A stretch of DNA of 64,000 nucleotides, from the NCBI GenBank assembly GCA_001566295.1, contig KQ964248.1:1488001-1552000 (forward strand), in the 5' to 3' direction. Shown one piece after another: positions 10,312-21,362 of this stretch. The notes beneath the pieces are model-generated. The model was not told the origin of the DNA, did not search any database, and saw nothing but the letters and a program-made list of their open reading frames with translations. The DNA is from Microdochium bolleyi. Lineage: Eukaryota > Ascomycota > Sordariomycetes > Xylariales > Microdochiaceae. Numbering within the stretch: the first letter of the stretch is position 1; each line of letters begins with the position of its first letter. The translations under genes were made by a program, and so were the position numbers.

Positions 10312-12049
10312 TCAGATCTCGATTGTCTTCATCGAGTCGTCTGTGGCGCCGCCAGGTTTGGTCTCAACGGTGGACTCGACCTTCAGCGAAGAGCGGGCTT
10401 TCGGCTTGGGGTCTTGCAGCCTAGGTGGTGACTGAACATCCGCGCTGGCGCGTGGGGTTTCAACCTCGACGAGCTTATCGTCTGTCGTGCCATTGGTCGC
10501 AGCCGCGCCTTCCGAGACGCCACCCTCTTCCGTGACCCGGGCAAGTGGGCTTGGCTTGCCGACTCCTGGACGCACCGGGCTAGCTAGCGGTGATGGGTTG
10601 CTGAGCCTCTGCAGCGAACGTCCACGGGCCTCGCTGTGAGCATCAACGGGACTGGCGTAGGGTGAGCCGACAGGGGAGCCACCATTGGGAGCCATGGACT
10701 TCCGCTTGGCTGCAGACTTGGCTGTCCGGCCATTCTTCTGGTCGGCGCGCCAGCGCAAGATGTCGAAATAGGAGGGCTCAACCCGGGTAGTCTTAAACTC
10801 ACGAAGCTTGAGCTCGTTGCTGTCTTCGTCAATGTACCATTTGGCGCTGTTGAGGTCGTCTGCCACCACGGCCATAAATGCAGCCCACGAAGGCGCAACT
10901 ACGTACTTGGTGTCGTAGTCGCGGCCAAACAGGATGACCTGGCCCCAGGTGCCGGTTGGTCCCGGAGCCAAGTCAATAGCCAGGTTGTTGCCACCCCAAT
11001 CACGCACGAGCGGGATCCAAGCCGGATGAGCGTATGCGCGCTGGACTGCGCCCAAGGGGACCGAGTCCTGACGCTCCATGAGGTTCTGTCGCCAAGAGCT
11101 CTTCTGCGAGCTTGGTGAGCTCGCCGCAGACCGGGATCCCGAAGGCTGGCTACCGCTTGGGCCGGCTCCAGCACCAGCTCCAGAGAAAGTCCTGGATGGC
11201 ATCGCAGGCTTGGCCACGGCGTTGTCCAGCAGGTACTGCTGGTTGACCCGGCGCCACTGGTCCCATTCTTGAACGATTTCTTCGCAGTCCATGAGCATGG
11301 AGCCGAAGATGATGCCCGTGGGATTTCCACCACGCTCCTGACCGTCGTGTATAGCAAGGGAGTCTCTAACATCTTGTGGCAAAGTGCAGTCGAGCTGGTG
11401 CTCCAGCTCATTCAGATCGTTGTTTGTAGCCCCCTCACAGATCTGATCAAAGAGCTCGGGATAGTTCTCCTCGGCCCAGTTGTCGATCCGTCTCCATGAG
11501 TGGCCAATCGGCGGGGGAGGTGGCGCTCCATTCGCGAAGCTCTGCATGGGAATCTCTCCGGGGCTTGTGACCGTCTCGAATCCATCATCGCGGGAGCGTT
11601 GCGCACTCATCGATCTCAAGCCGGGCGAGTATGGTCCACCCAAGCCTGGGCTCATGGCGGAAAGGGGAGAGGCCACGGGAGGGAGACCAGCTCCTGTGTA
11701 GGCGGTGCCATCCATGCCATGGTTTAGTCGGCCGTGTTCGTCGCCGTAGTGAGAACTGACGTCGGCTCGAGATTCAGAGGCTGTGGCAATTGAGGTCAAG
11801 GTATTTTGTCGGTTCAACGGGACGTGACGGCCGGTTTGATATGGTGAGTCGATTCCGGCATCTGCGTAGAGGTTGGTTAGATCCAATTCTCTTGGGGGAT
11901 TTATGATAGGTGACTCACGGCGGTCATTGCTGGTCATAGTATGCCAGAATGAGCGGAAAGCGGATCCCAACCTGGCGGGACATGGGTGTCAGTATTGTGC
12001 GGGAGGTTGTTGAGCAATTTGGTACAAGATGCAGTAAGACCTACGACAT
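10312..12049 (-). CDS. gs-1: SMI1/KNR4-type cell-wall assembly regulator (GS-1 homologue)
   Basis: Two coding exons: 12045-12049 (only ATG TC) and 10312-11971; 554 aa. The frame of the large exon has no ATG at its 5' end. Joining the 5-nt exon across a 73-nt intron (GTAGGT donor, CTGAC branch, CCAG acceptor) gives MSLGSAFRSFWHTM, which fits the conserved N-terminus of the family. The SMI1/KNR4 domain runs from about residue 155 (SWRRIDNWAEENYPELF) through LPQDVRDSLAIHDGQE, GNNLAIDLAPGPTGTWGQVI and FGRDYDTKYVVAPSWAAF to about residue 375. The C-terminal third is disordered, rich in Ser, Pro and Ala. In yeast Knr4/Smi1 links the cell-integrity MAPK pathway to beta-glucan and chitin synthesis; Neurospora GS-1 is needed for glucan synthase activity. 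Confidence 0.9.
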
Positions 12050-15000
12050 GATTTCGTCTGGGGCTCTCCTGAGCTGCAGAGATTTGGCGTCTTGGTTAGT
12101 CCAACGATTTGACTTGTTCAGTATGTTGCTAGAGGTTTCTAGGTTGGCGAAGTTTCGCAGGGGGCCGAGGATCTTGTGTCCGGAATAAAATGTATTATAT
12201 GCGTCCGATGACGTGGCTAGGAACGAGAAAGTCGCCAGATGGAATGGAACACCAAGAGATGTGCAGCAAGCAAACAAGTACCGATATGTGCAGATAGAAA
12301 GCCGATGAATGGTTGCGCTGTACTGGCTTGGTGGTGCGACCGTGTCAAGGAGAATCGAGTACGAAGTGGCCAGAAGTGGTGGCTGAGGTATACGAAGGGA
12401 GAAGTGAACGTCGGTGGTACTGGTGGTTGATGCCAGCTGGGGGCGTCGACGCAGCGGCACAGCGAGCGTGGTGCCTGGCGGGTGCCGCGATTGTGATGGA
12501 TCGTCGCTTGTGGTGGTTCCGATGAAGAAGTGATGGGTTGCACAGACAACAGGTCGGGAAGGACGCCAATTGTCCGACGCGTGGTGTGGTGTGAAGACGT
12601 GTTTTGCTGCCGAGGTGGGAGCGTCTTTAAGTGGTGGATGGCGGATTTTGGGGGTTGTCTGTGTCTCAGAGGACAGGCGCCACAGAACGGCGGCAGCGAG
12701 GGACGGGACTCGTACTTGGATAGGGGACCAGAGAGCGCGGACGGGCAGGAAGGACGGGCCGGGCAGTACGATGCGAGGACTTTTGGGCGCGCTACCGTGC
12801 TTGCTGGAGTTTGTCGATTACAGGCAACCGTAAGGAGAAGAACGACGGCGAAGACAGGAACACGGAGAAGGGGGAAGCAGCGAGAGTCGAGAGTGTCCCT
12901 GGCCTGGTGAGTCTGGACAGGAGGAAGTAGACTTGAAAAAAGGGGAGGATGGATGGGCCCGGGACGGGGCCAGGGCGGCGCTGCACACCGCGCACGCCCA
13001 CTGTGAGCAGCGTCCTGAGTGGTGGAGCGCTGGGCTGGTGCGCGCTGGGACTGGCACAACGGAGGTACCCTAGGTACCTCAAGGTAGGGTACTTGAAGTA
13101 TGTACCGGCAACCCCTCCCAGGGTCCGGTCTCCCCATGCCAGTACCCTTCACCAGGGCGCCAGACAGGTAGCGTCTACTTTGTGGGCACAGGCAGGGGGC
13201 GACTGTGGAAGGGGGCAAGCTGGAAGCTGCGAACTGCTGTTGCTGTTGTAGCTGCAGCTGCAGCTGCTGCTGCTGCGACTGCAACAGCAAAGTGCGACTG
13301 TACGGCGCGTCTGCGCCCTCTTTCTTGTTTACTTGGAGAGGGCTGTTGCCAACACAGCCAATCCCAGGGACCAAGCCACGCAGAGATGGCAGCATGGCAA
13401 AGCTTCTTTCTCATCAGCCGCCGCTGGTCTAGTCGGCCCCGACAACGCCAGATCAGGATCCGGCGTGGCCCAGCCGCTGGGCTAGCCCAGAGTCAAATGT
13501 CGCTCTGACAACGGCCATGCGCGATGCCATCATGCAAGAGCGGCGCGCATGCGGGAGCACGGCAATCTTGCCTTGTGCGACAGCATAGGTACTTGAGTAC
13601 ACCATCCATTGTCGGCTTCGGACTGTCTGGACCGGAGGCCTGCCCACAATGGAGCAGGTGATCTCGCTGGCACTTTAGACTCTAAAAATGGCACAATCCG
13701 CCACCAGCCAATTTCGACTGACTGGCGAACCACCAGCACTGGCAATTGTCCAGATTCAAGGAAGTAGAGATCAGCACTGCGCCTGCCCACTTCGACACAG
13801 AGAACAAGCCTTCTCCGCTCTCCACTCGATCGAGGTTAATCCCTCTCTGCCTCTCTCCCTCTTGCCCTTCAAGCCAGCCACACCAAGACTGCTGGTTGGC
13901 AACATCAGCATGACGCCAGGCCTCTTATCCAGCCCCTCCCAAGCATGCTCCGCACGGCTACAACAACCGCCTCGCAGGTAGCCACAGTGGTGTCAGTCTG
14001 CCAGCCTGCCCACCTCTCTTGAGCTTGACTCCAGCATCTCCCACGGCCAAGAGAAGAATCAGCAGCGTCCTGGGTCCTTGGCAGCAGTGGGCATCAGGTG
14101 ACAAGCCGTCCAAGCCGTGCCAGGACCCGTCGGATCCGGCATCCACCAGCGTTCTGCCTCGACGTCCGCCAAGATTCCAACCTCCGTATCGCATGCATGC
14201 ATGCTCTGAACAAGTGCATATTTGGTGATATCAACACCGCGTGTATGCAGCCGTTGCCACAATTACGTTGCATCGAGCCGACCAGGGCGGACATATCAAA
14301 GCGAGCTGTGCCGTCGCATCGTTTGCGCGTGGATTGCATCTCCAGAGTTGCAAGGCTCTCTTGACTCTGCAAAGGCCCTTCAAACCCCCCAAATGCATGA
14401 GACATGGCTGGGAATCATCTGCACTTGCATCACCTGCCCTGCCTTGACACACTCCCCGAGCCACTGTTGCTGCTCCGCACTTGGTACAACTGACATGAGC
14501 GTCCCCCAAGATAAGGCGCGGACCCCGGCATCAATGAAACGTGCCAAGAATCAGTCCTCCTCACGATTCGTGCGTACAGCACAGGGCTACACCCCAGGAT
14601 CTATCAACAAGAAACAAACATGCGTGTCCCCTTGGAAAGATCTCTCAAGGACGAACTTGATCATCGTTTAATGGTTCGGGTAGGGGTCCGGTCTTTGGGA
14701 AGACAGGTCGTCAGAAACAACCAGCGGCGTGAGTGCGATGTAGGTACTATTGATGACCAGGCGCTTAATCGGGCGGGCTCTGATACAGCCAACTGCATGA
14801 AACCAATCCATACACGCGAAGAACATACGACGTCTCACTCCATACACGCCAGGAACACCAACTTCCAGCTCAATGCACATGCAAGCGCGAGAAACCAACA
14901 AAGGCAGGGACGAGGTGGTCAGCTTCCCAGGAGGCAGCACAGCATATAGAAAGAAAAAGTCGTCTCTGTACATTGTGCACATTTCCCACTCTCACATCTG

Positions 15001-15083
15001 TCTCCTCTCCTCTGCCCTTGGAGCATCACTCGCCTGGACTGAATATCATTCGCTCCCCGACCCCCTTTGCCTCCGGGAGAGAC
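12050..15083. other. Long intergenic region upstream of the SMI1-type gene
   Basis: About 3 kb without a supported gene, between the start of the SMI1-type gene and the 3' end of SEC8 (both minus). A long minus-strand frame at 12217-13395 is low-complexity (Pro, Ser, Gln runs), partly from the CTG/CAG-rich tract at 13235-13288, and I do not accept it as a gene. The first part may be a long 5' leader. Confidence 0.55.
13235..13288. repeat. Imperfect CTG/CAG-rich triplet tract
   Basis: A run of CTG, TTG and CAG triplets with interruptions, partly self-complementary (repeated GCAGCTGC), so it could fold. Non-coding by my reading. Confidence 0.85.
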
Positions 15084-18000
15084 TCAGCTCTGCCACATGA
15101 GCTCACTCAGGGCTAGCACCTTCTCGTTGAGCTGCCTCTTGGCCGCCGCCGCCACGCCGCGCTCCGGGTCGTGCACCTGCTCGCTGAAGCTGAGCTCCAG
15201 GATCGTCTTGAGCTCGTCGTACGTGTACCTGCTGCTGATGCCGTCCTTGTCGGGAAGCCCCTTGCCGGCGCGGCCGCCGGGGCTCCCCTCACCGCCCTCC
15301 TCGCCATCAGCGTCAGAGGCAGGCGACTTCGCCGTCTCGCCCCGGACCTTCTCGACCAGCGCGTCGGGGCCCTGCTGGAACAGCCCGTAAAAGTCCGCAG
15401 CCCGGCCCAGGTCCACGTCCGGCTCGATGTTCTTGAGGTTCTGCTGCAGCACCAGGATGTTGAGCTGCATCCGGTCACAGCCCCGCGAGTTCATCGGCTG
15501 CGTGGCCAGCGCGTTGCCGACCAGGTACCGATTTATCAGTAGCCCCAGGCCCGTGCGGATGAAGTGCAGCTCCCGCTCGCGCAGGAATCGCGTCGTGATC
15601 TCGTCGTACGCGACGAGCTCCGAATTCAGAGACAGGATCTGCGGGTCCGGCTCGCGGATCTCCTGCTCGCCGAGCACGTATGGGGCTGTCTCGGGCGACA
15701 GGGCAATGGCAAGGGACTGGATGATGCGGCACCGGACTTCGGTGTGCAGGGTGAGGAGCACAGTACCAGCAAGGTCTTCGAAGGCGGTGATGACGGCGTC
15801 GAAGGACCTAGAGATGTGATTGTTAGAGAAGGTGTGCATATAGAGAAAGACAGATGGAGAACGGCCACTTACTTGGCAGTCTCCTGTGTCATCGGCAGGT
15901 GCACAGGACTGTTCGAGTTGCCCGAGACCTTGCTCGGGTCGTTGAGCAGTGTCCAGCGGCGGTTCTGCGTCTTGGGCATGCTCGGCCGCGATGAGTCCGT
16001 CTCCTGCTTGGTGATGTGCCGCAGGCCCCCGACCTTGACCGACAACCACTTCATGCTAGTGTACAGCAGGCACAGCGACGAGATAACATCCCTGTCCTGG
16101 ATGATGTCGCTTGTCTCGAGCGTGCGCTCGTTGGTCTGTGCAATGAGCGTCTTGACTTCGTTCTCGATCAGCCCTGGATCCGGGCTATCTGACGTCCAGA
16201 TTTTGGCGATGATTTCCTGCAGCGGGCCTTCCGTCGTGGCCATTTCGGCCGAGTATCGCAGCGCCTGCTTCGCGGCAGCATTCTCCTGCGACTTTGACAC
16301 AAGCGCGATGAACCACGCTGAGCAGCGCTCGTAGTACCGGTGCATCTGCGAGACGATGAGCGAGCTGAGCGCCTGGTCGTGCGGGATGTCGCCGAGCATG
16401 CGGCAGAAGGCGGTCACCACGGCAAAGAAGGCTGTCGTGCCCTTGAATACGGGCCGCTTCGCCGTCCGGGTCCAGTCCGGGTCCTGCTGGAACGAGTCGA
16501 GCTCGCCGAGCACGTTTTCGCTGAGCTTGGCGAGAGTCTCGTCCAGCTGCGGCTGAAACACATTTACCAGGAAGTTATCGAGGAAGGAAGTGAGCGTGCT
16601 CGCAGCCAGATCGGATCCGGGCGGGACGATAGACTTGAGGCGCTGCAGGAAGACGAGCGTTGGTGGCAAGAGCAGACTCATGTTGAAGACACTCGGCTCA
16701 ACCAAGGACTTGTAGGAGCCGGGGCCGCCGGCGTTCTCGTAGGCGTTCGAGTTGGTATCTCTCCGAGACTCCTTGCCAGGCAATGCTTGCTTTTTGTCTC
16801 CTGCTTGCGGTTTCCGCGATCCACTGGTCAAGCCGGGTACAGCGGCTTGTATGATGCTGTCGAGTGCATCGTACTCGGTTGTCATTTCTTCTGACTTTGA
16901 ATTAGCGGCCGAAAACTTGAATAGGTTGTCTCTGTTTCCATTCTTGTTGCCATTAAGCATGGCGCCCATCCGCGGTGACGAATTGAAATGATACACGTCC
17001 GCGTCGGTTGTGACATAGTTGTGTAGCAGTGAACGGATTTCATTCTGATATAGGTTCCACAGCTCCCTGAAGCTGCCGAGCAGACTGCTGTTTGCGCCAG
17101 CGCCTTCTCGCTTCATCAGAGCCTTGATTGACTCGTGGAAGATCCTATGGCCCTCGGCTATGGCTTCGAACTTCCCGTACAAACTCCACATGAGGTCGTA
17201 GATGACGTCCGCGCGCATCTGGGTTTCACGACTGCCGTAGATGTACAGGCCTTCGGTGTTTGTGGTGCCACCGCGCAGTGAGCTAGGATGCCTCGTGTCG
17301 ACCTCGTTCACAGTCTCGTTGACAATGGTGAAGAGCTCCACGGGCAATCTCTGCTTCAGAACCTCGACGGCGGTCTCTAGTCGGCCAAGCTTGTTGAGAG
17401 ACTCCACAAGGAGCCCGATATACCAGAATGTGTCCGCCTCTGGGTTCTTAGCTGGGTCCTCCGCAATTGCATGATCAGGGTCTAGTGAGTCCAGGACCAT
17501 ATGGAAAGGCGTCACAGCGTTCGAAATGTTGTACTTTTCGGTCGAACCGCCCTGGTGCTTGGAGAGGCTTTGCCACCGTTCTTGGCAGTACGGCGACTTG
17601 AGATATAAATGCTCGTGCAGCTCCTCGACCAGAATGTCCATCAGGGCGGTCTCTTGGTTGGCAAGGTAGCTGCGCAGATCGCTCAGGGCACCAATCTCAT
17701 CCAGGTCCGGCTTTCGCAGCTTCCTCAGAGCGTTTTGCAGAACATCGACTGCCGTCAGGAAACGCTTCTCTGATATTCGCGCCTCGAGCTGGTCTGGTAC
17801 ACCTCGCAGCTCTTCTAGCTCGTTCAGCGTCTGGAGGATGTCGTCGTACATCTGCGACGATTTATAGAGCTTCTTGAGCTCCGGATCGGTGGTTGACAGG
17901 CTCGCCTTGGACGCAGCGAGCGACTCCTTGAGAGCCCGCACTTTCTTCTGCGACGCCTGTATGCTGCCCTGAATCTTATGGAATGTGCCTATCGAGCTGT

Positions 18001-18487
18001 TGAACCCTTGGTGGTGCTCGTGCACGATGCCCTTGAGTGAGTCCTGGAGGTACTGGTGCGTCTGCTGGAACTTTCGGTACTCGTGCGCGCGGCCGACGGA
18101 GCTCGTGTCGAGCAGCTGAAGAGCCAGCTGGACGGGGATACAGTCGTTGTTTACCATAGCTGGCCACTCGGACTTGATGTGCTGCAGGACCTGCGAGATC
18201 TGCCGCTCCGCGCTCGACTCGGGGGCGGCTCGTGGGGAGAAGGACGGTGCTGGTGGTCCGCCGCCGCCGCCGCCGCCATATCCTCCATTGCGATAGGGTC
18301 CTTCGGGAGGTGCTCGCCGGGAGCTCATCTGCTGGGGCGGTGCGCCCAGCCGGTCATTGCTACTACTGTATTCGTCGCCGTAGGGGTCGTAGTCCTCGCC
18401 CTGCGCATCTCTTGGGGCGCCCAGCCCGCCGTAGCCACCGCCATTGGCGTTGCCATTTCGATATGACGGACCGAACCGGTTCGACAT
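15084..18487 (-). CDS. SEC8: Exocyst complex component SEC8
   Basis: Two exons, 15873-18487 and 15084-15807, with a 65-nt intron (GTAAGT donor); 1112 aa, usual for fungal Sec8. The first 95 residues are a disordered Gly/Asn/Pro-rich leader with a run of eight Gly. The conserved Sec8 N-terminal domain starts at about 95 (ISQVLQHIKSEWPAMVNNDC) and contains the coiled-coil segment around SIGTFHKIQGSIQASQKKV and LRGVPDQLEARISEKRF. The remainder is helical, as expected for an exocyst rod, ending VLALSELMWQS. Sec8 tethers secretory vesicles to the plasma membrane at hyphal tips and septa. The long first exon and the conserved C-terminus agree with one complete gene. The ATG at 18487 is the first in frame. 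Confidence 0.95.
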
Positions 18488-19442
18488 GGTGGCCAGGCTC
18501 TAGGTATTGCGCAGCCGAGGTCGGCAAGGGGTGGTGGTCGGCTTCCGTCTGACGCGCAGTCCAGCTCTACCACGTCGGCTCGAGTCGCATGCTGAGGCGG
18601 GGCAGCGTTGTTGTGCAGACGGCAGGATCAAGTGTGATCATGAACGGGACAGGGTGTGGATGGGCGACTCGGGGGGCTTCGCTTGCCCTTAGTTTCTGCT
18701 CCCGCAGTGGTCGTGTTGCTGAGTGGCGGTGCTGGAGTCGGCCACGACGTCAAACTTGGTGGTATGCGACAGTGGACAGCTCGGAGCTCGAGGCGCCTGG
18801 GAGGTGCCAAGACCTGGGATCTGGCGGTTGCGCCTGCCGATCCAGGGGCAGCCCAGCGGTCCCACCTTTCCCGATTATAGACTTGAGTGCTCCAATGTTC
18901 CAAATGGTTGGCAACTCTGGTCGACAAGTCACAAACATTTAGGCGCACGAAGAAAATACTTTCATTGTTTCAGAAATGGGGTAAATCTCGGAGAGCTTTT
19001 GAAGCCCAAGTTATACACTAAAAGCTCAAGACGGCTCATATCCGGGGATAAGAACATGCAGAAAGCTGAGACCCTTTTCGGAGACAACAGACCGCTGGAA
19101 CAGAGCATCGACTCCTTTAGCGACAATACTGGTCTTGATTGTGCTTATGTGATTGTAATTTCATGAGAAACAGAATGAACAGCAGGCGAGAATCTCCTTG
19201 TTCGAACCCCTCGTGATGCCCCAAACGTACCAGAGCCAGCCGGTCCTTAGGTCTCGTCATCACCAACCATAAAAGACTATTCCTGCTTGTTGCCAAAAAT
19301 CCATATCTCCCCCAAAAGCTTCGTGCATGGCAAGACGTGACCTCGCTCATAGGACTGATCACGCCGATGGTGCTCACGAGCAGAGCATCTCCTAACGAGT
19401 CCCCGTTCGGACTCCGTGACACCTCTTGCAGTCTGGAAATGC
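18488..19442. other. Intergenic, SEC8 promoter side
   Basis: This region should contain the SEC8 promoter and the 3' flank of the first BTB gene. No gene, RNA or repeat recognised. Confidence 0.6.
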
Positions 19443-19568
19443 TCAGTTGTCCCAAGAAGCACAGCGGTGGCAGCTGATTACAACGCCATTCCTGATGAGC
19501 ATGGGGGCATGATGGACCGGACCCTCGTGCATGGGCGTGCCACACGTCTGACATGTCGTGCCCCGACG
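19443..19568 (-). pseudogene. Zinc-ribbon tail in frame behind the TGA of the first BTB gene
   Basis: Directly after the TGA at 19569-19571, the same frame stays open for 41 codons to the next TGA. It encodes two CxxC pairs (TTCQTCGTP and ISCHRCASWDN) about 26 residues apart. Two paralogues in the cluster carry a CxxC...CxxC ribbon at the corresponding C-terminal place, so this is a real homologous tail. It is lost by a nonsense change, read through, or reflects a sequence error. I found no GT-AG pair that would remove the TGA and keep frame. Confidence 0.65.
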
Positions 19569-20590
19569 TCATGTCTTGTTCTCGTAGATCTTGGGACGGC
19601 TCGCGATGAGCACGTCCTTGGCGAAAACAGGCTCCTTTTCGAGCAGGTCGATGTAGACATCGTCTCGGAGATTGCACTCGCGCGTGCGAGCAGCAAAGTC
19701 TACGAAGACCTCGCGCAGTTTCGTCATGTCGTATGGCGCGTGGTACAGCACGCGCACGGCCTCGAAGAAGTGCGGCCAGAAGTCTTTGAAATCCATCCCG
19801 CAATTACTGTAGCAAGCTTCTTCGAGGTCGTCCCAGTCGTCATCAGCAATGCGCATGGCTTCGGACATCGTGTACAGCCAAGATCGAACGTGCTCCGTGA
19901 TTGCGTCTTTCAGCGGCTGTAGCAGGAAGAAGTCCGCAAGCATGTAAGCCTCCTGGGCCGCGCGGAACTTGTTGTCGCTGAAGCCAGGCTTGTTCTCCAT
20001 GGTGACATCTGGACATCAGGTTAGTCACTCAATCTCTTCGTGGCTTGGGGATCCGCTCCAGATGTCCTAATGGGTTGCTTGCTTACCACCTGTGTAGAGA
20101 TAGTTGAGAAACCACTCAGCTTGCCCGGGGCCGGTCTCGTCCAGGTTCAGTGTGCCCATCTTGGCTTCCTCTTCGTGTTGTAAGCATGGGTACCACGGAA
20201 GATGCCACCGCATCGCCTCTTTTTGCAGGACACGAAGACATACCTTGAAGCTGCTACTGAATGCTTTTTGCATCCACTCACAGGCCGTACACAAGACGAC
20301 CTTGTGGACGAACCAGCGTCGCCCTTGGCATTCTACAATGGCATCCGAGTACTCTTCTTTGTTGAAGTGTCTGAAGGTCTTCAATTAGCCTAGCTACTCG
20401 AGGGAGGGGAGGGCGATGGGTCGTTTATATACTGGCTGATTTTGCCATACTGCAAGGGGCTCTTCTTGTCATTGTCGTCGTTGGGCTGGCAGTGGATTCC
20501 ACTACAACTTCCACTGCAATTGCTGCAATAGTAGATCCTGTTGCCATCCATGTCATAGTGTTCGTCGATGTCCATGCTGGGAAGGGACAT
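19569..20590 (-). CDS. BTB/POZ domain protein, cluster copy 1
   Basis: Four exons: 20433-20590, 20244-20370, 20087-20168, 19569-20008; 268 aa as terminated. The frame upstream of 20590 has no ATG. Residues 1-50 hold a Cys cluster (CSNCSGSCSGIHC) not seen in the other copies. The BTB fold follows: YSDAIVECQGRRWFVHKVVL, then MGTLNLDETGPGQAEWFLNY. After it comes an alpha-helical BACK-like part: AYMLADFFLLQPLKDAITEH and FVDFAARTRECNLRDDVYID. Such proteins usually act as homodimers or as substrate adaptors for Cul3 ligases; no specific partner can be named. Exons 2 and 3 (127 and 82 nt) have exactly the sizes and phases of copy 3, showing recent common origin. The conserved zinc-ribbon tail lies behind the stop codon. 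Confidence 0.8.
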
Positions 20591-21138
20591 CGAGTGATTT
20601 ATGATGGCGGTTGAGTTGGCTTCTTGTGAGAATGGGTGTAGGCTGGACGACAACACACGTTGTTGAGATTTCCGAGGGAATAACTTCTGGTGCTTGGAAA
20701 GTGTAATAGAGTTCAAACATGTTCAGGGAAGAGGACGATAGTTAAATAGAAAAACATGCGCTCAGATCCTCGTGTAAGAGTTGAGCCTCAGATGCTGCCT
20801 CAACAGGTTGCCATCTGACCTGGTGGAAGTCCAAGCATGAAAAGATTGGAAGATTGATCTTGCGGCTTAGCTTTGGAGTCCTTAATCGAGGCTCTCTGAT
20901 CTGGTCCCCGTGTGCAATAAGTTTGCCTGGAATTAGCTGGCGTGCGCGGAGTTCAGCGCAGCATCGTTCTTCCTACGGACAGTTTGAACGCATTGGCGGA
21001 GAGAGCTATGACACAAACTTCTCATTGTGATTACTAGACAATCAGGGACCAAGTAGTCTCACAAAGTCAAGGGAATATCTCTCGCTGGTTCCAAGTACAA
21101 AACGGAACACTTCAGAGCATGCACGGAGCATGCTCAGT
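20591..21138. other. Spacer between BTB copy 1 and the truncated BTB copy
   Basis: About 550 bases upstream of copy 1. I looked on the minus strand for the missing later exons of the truncated copy 2 and found nothing resembling them. Confidence 0.6.
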
Positions 21139-21362
21139 CTAATCCAGTGCTTTTTTGAACCACTCGGATCGGGGACAGAGAATGGCTCTATGCACCTTAC
21201 AGATCTTGTCGCCACATTGTGCCGTTGCATCGGAGTAGTCGCCGCTTTCGAAGATGCTGAGAATATCATCAGAACCAACTGCAAAATGGTAACTGGATGC
21301 CACTTGACATACCTCAGATCGGCATTTCTACTCTGGTCGCCCGTATCTTCCTCCATGGCCAT
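21139..21362 (-). pseudogene. Truncated BTB/POZ gene, cluster copy 2
   Basis: Two exons, 21313-21362 and 21139-21256, joined by a 56-nt intron (GTATGT donor, CTGAT branch, CTCAG acceptor) at the same position and phase 2 as in the neighbouring copies. The product is only 55 aa. It contains the first BTB half, IFESGDYSDATAQCGDKICK followed by VHRAILCPRSEWFKKALD, which aligns closely with copy 3 (LLENGDFADAIVECG...VHKAIVCKRSEWFKVALD). It stops with TAG three residues before the next expected splice site. No later exons are found downstream. It is a remnant, or less likely a small expressed BTB fragment. Confidence 0.7.

Noticed and set aside
12217..13395. 392-codon open frame on the minus strand
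   Set aside because: Composition is Pro/Ser/Gln-rich, part of it comes from a CTG/CAG tract, and no family similarity is visible. It lies upstream of the SMI1-type gene and may be its leader.
19180..19220. Sequence resembling a tRNA B box on the minus strand
   Set aside because: The flanking stems, A box and acceptor stem are not present. No other convincing tRNA was found by eye in the window.
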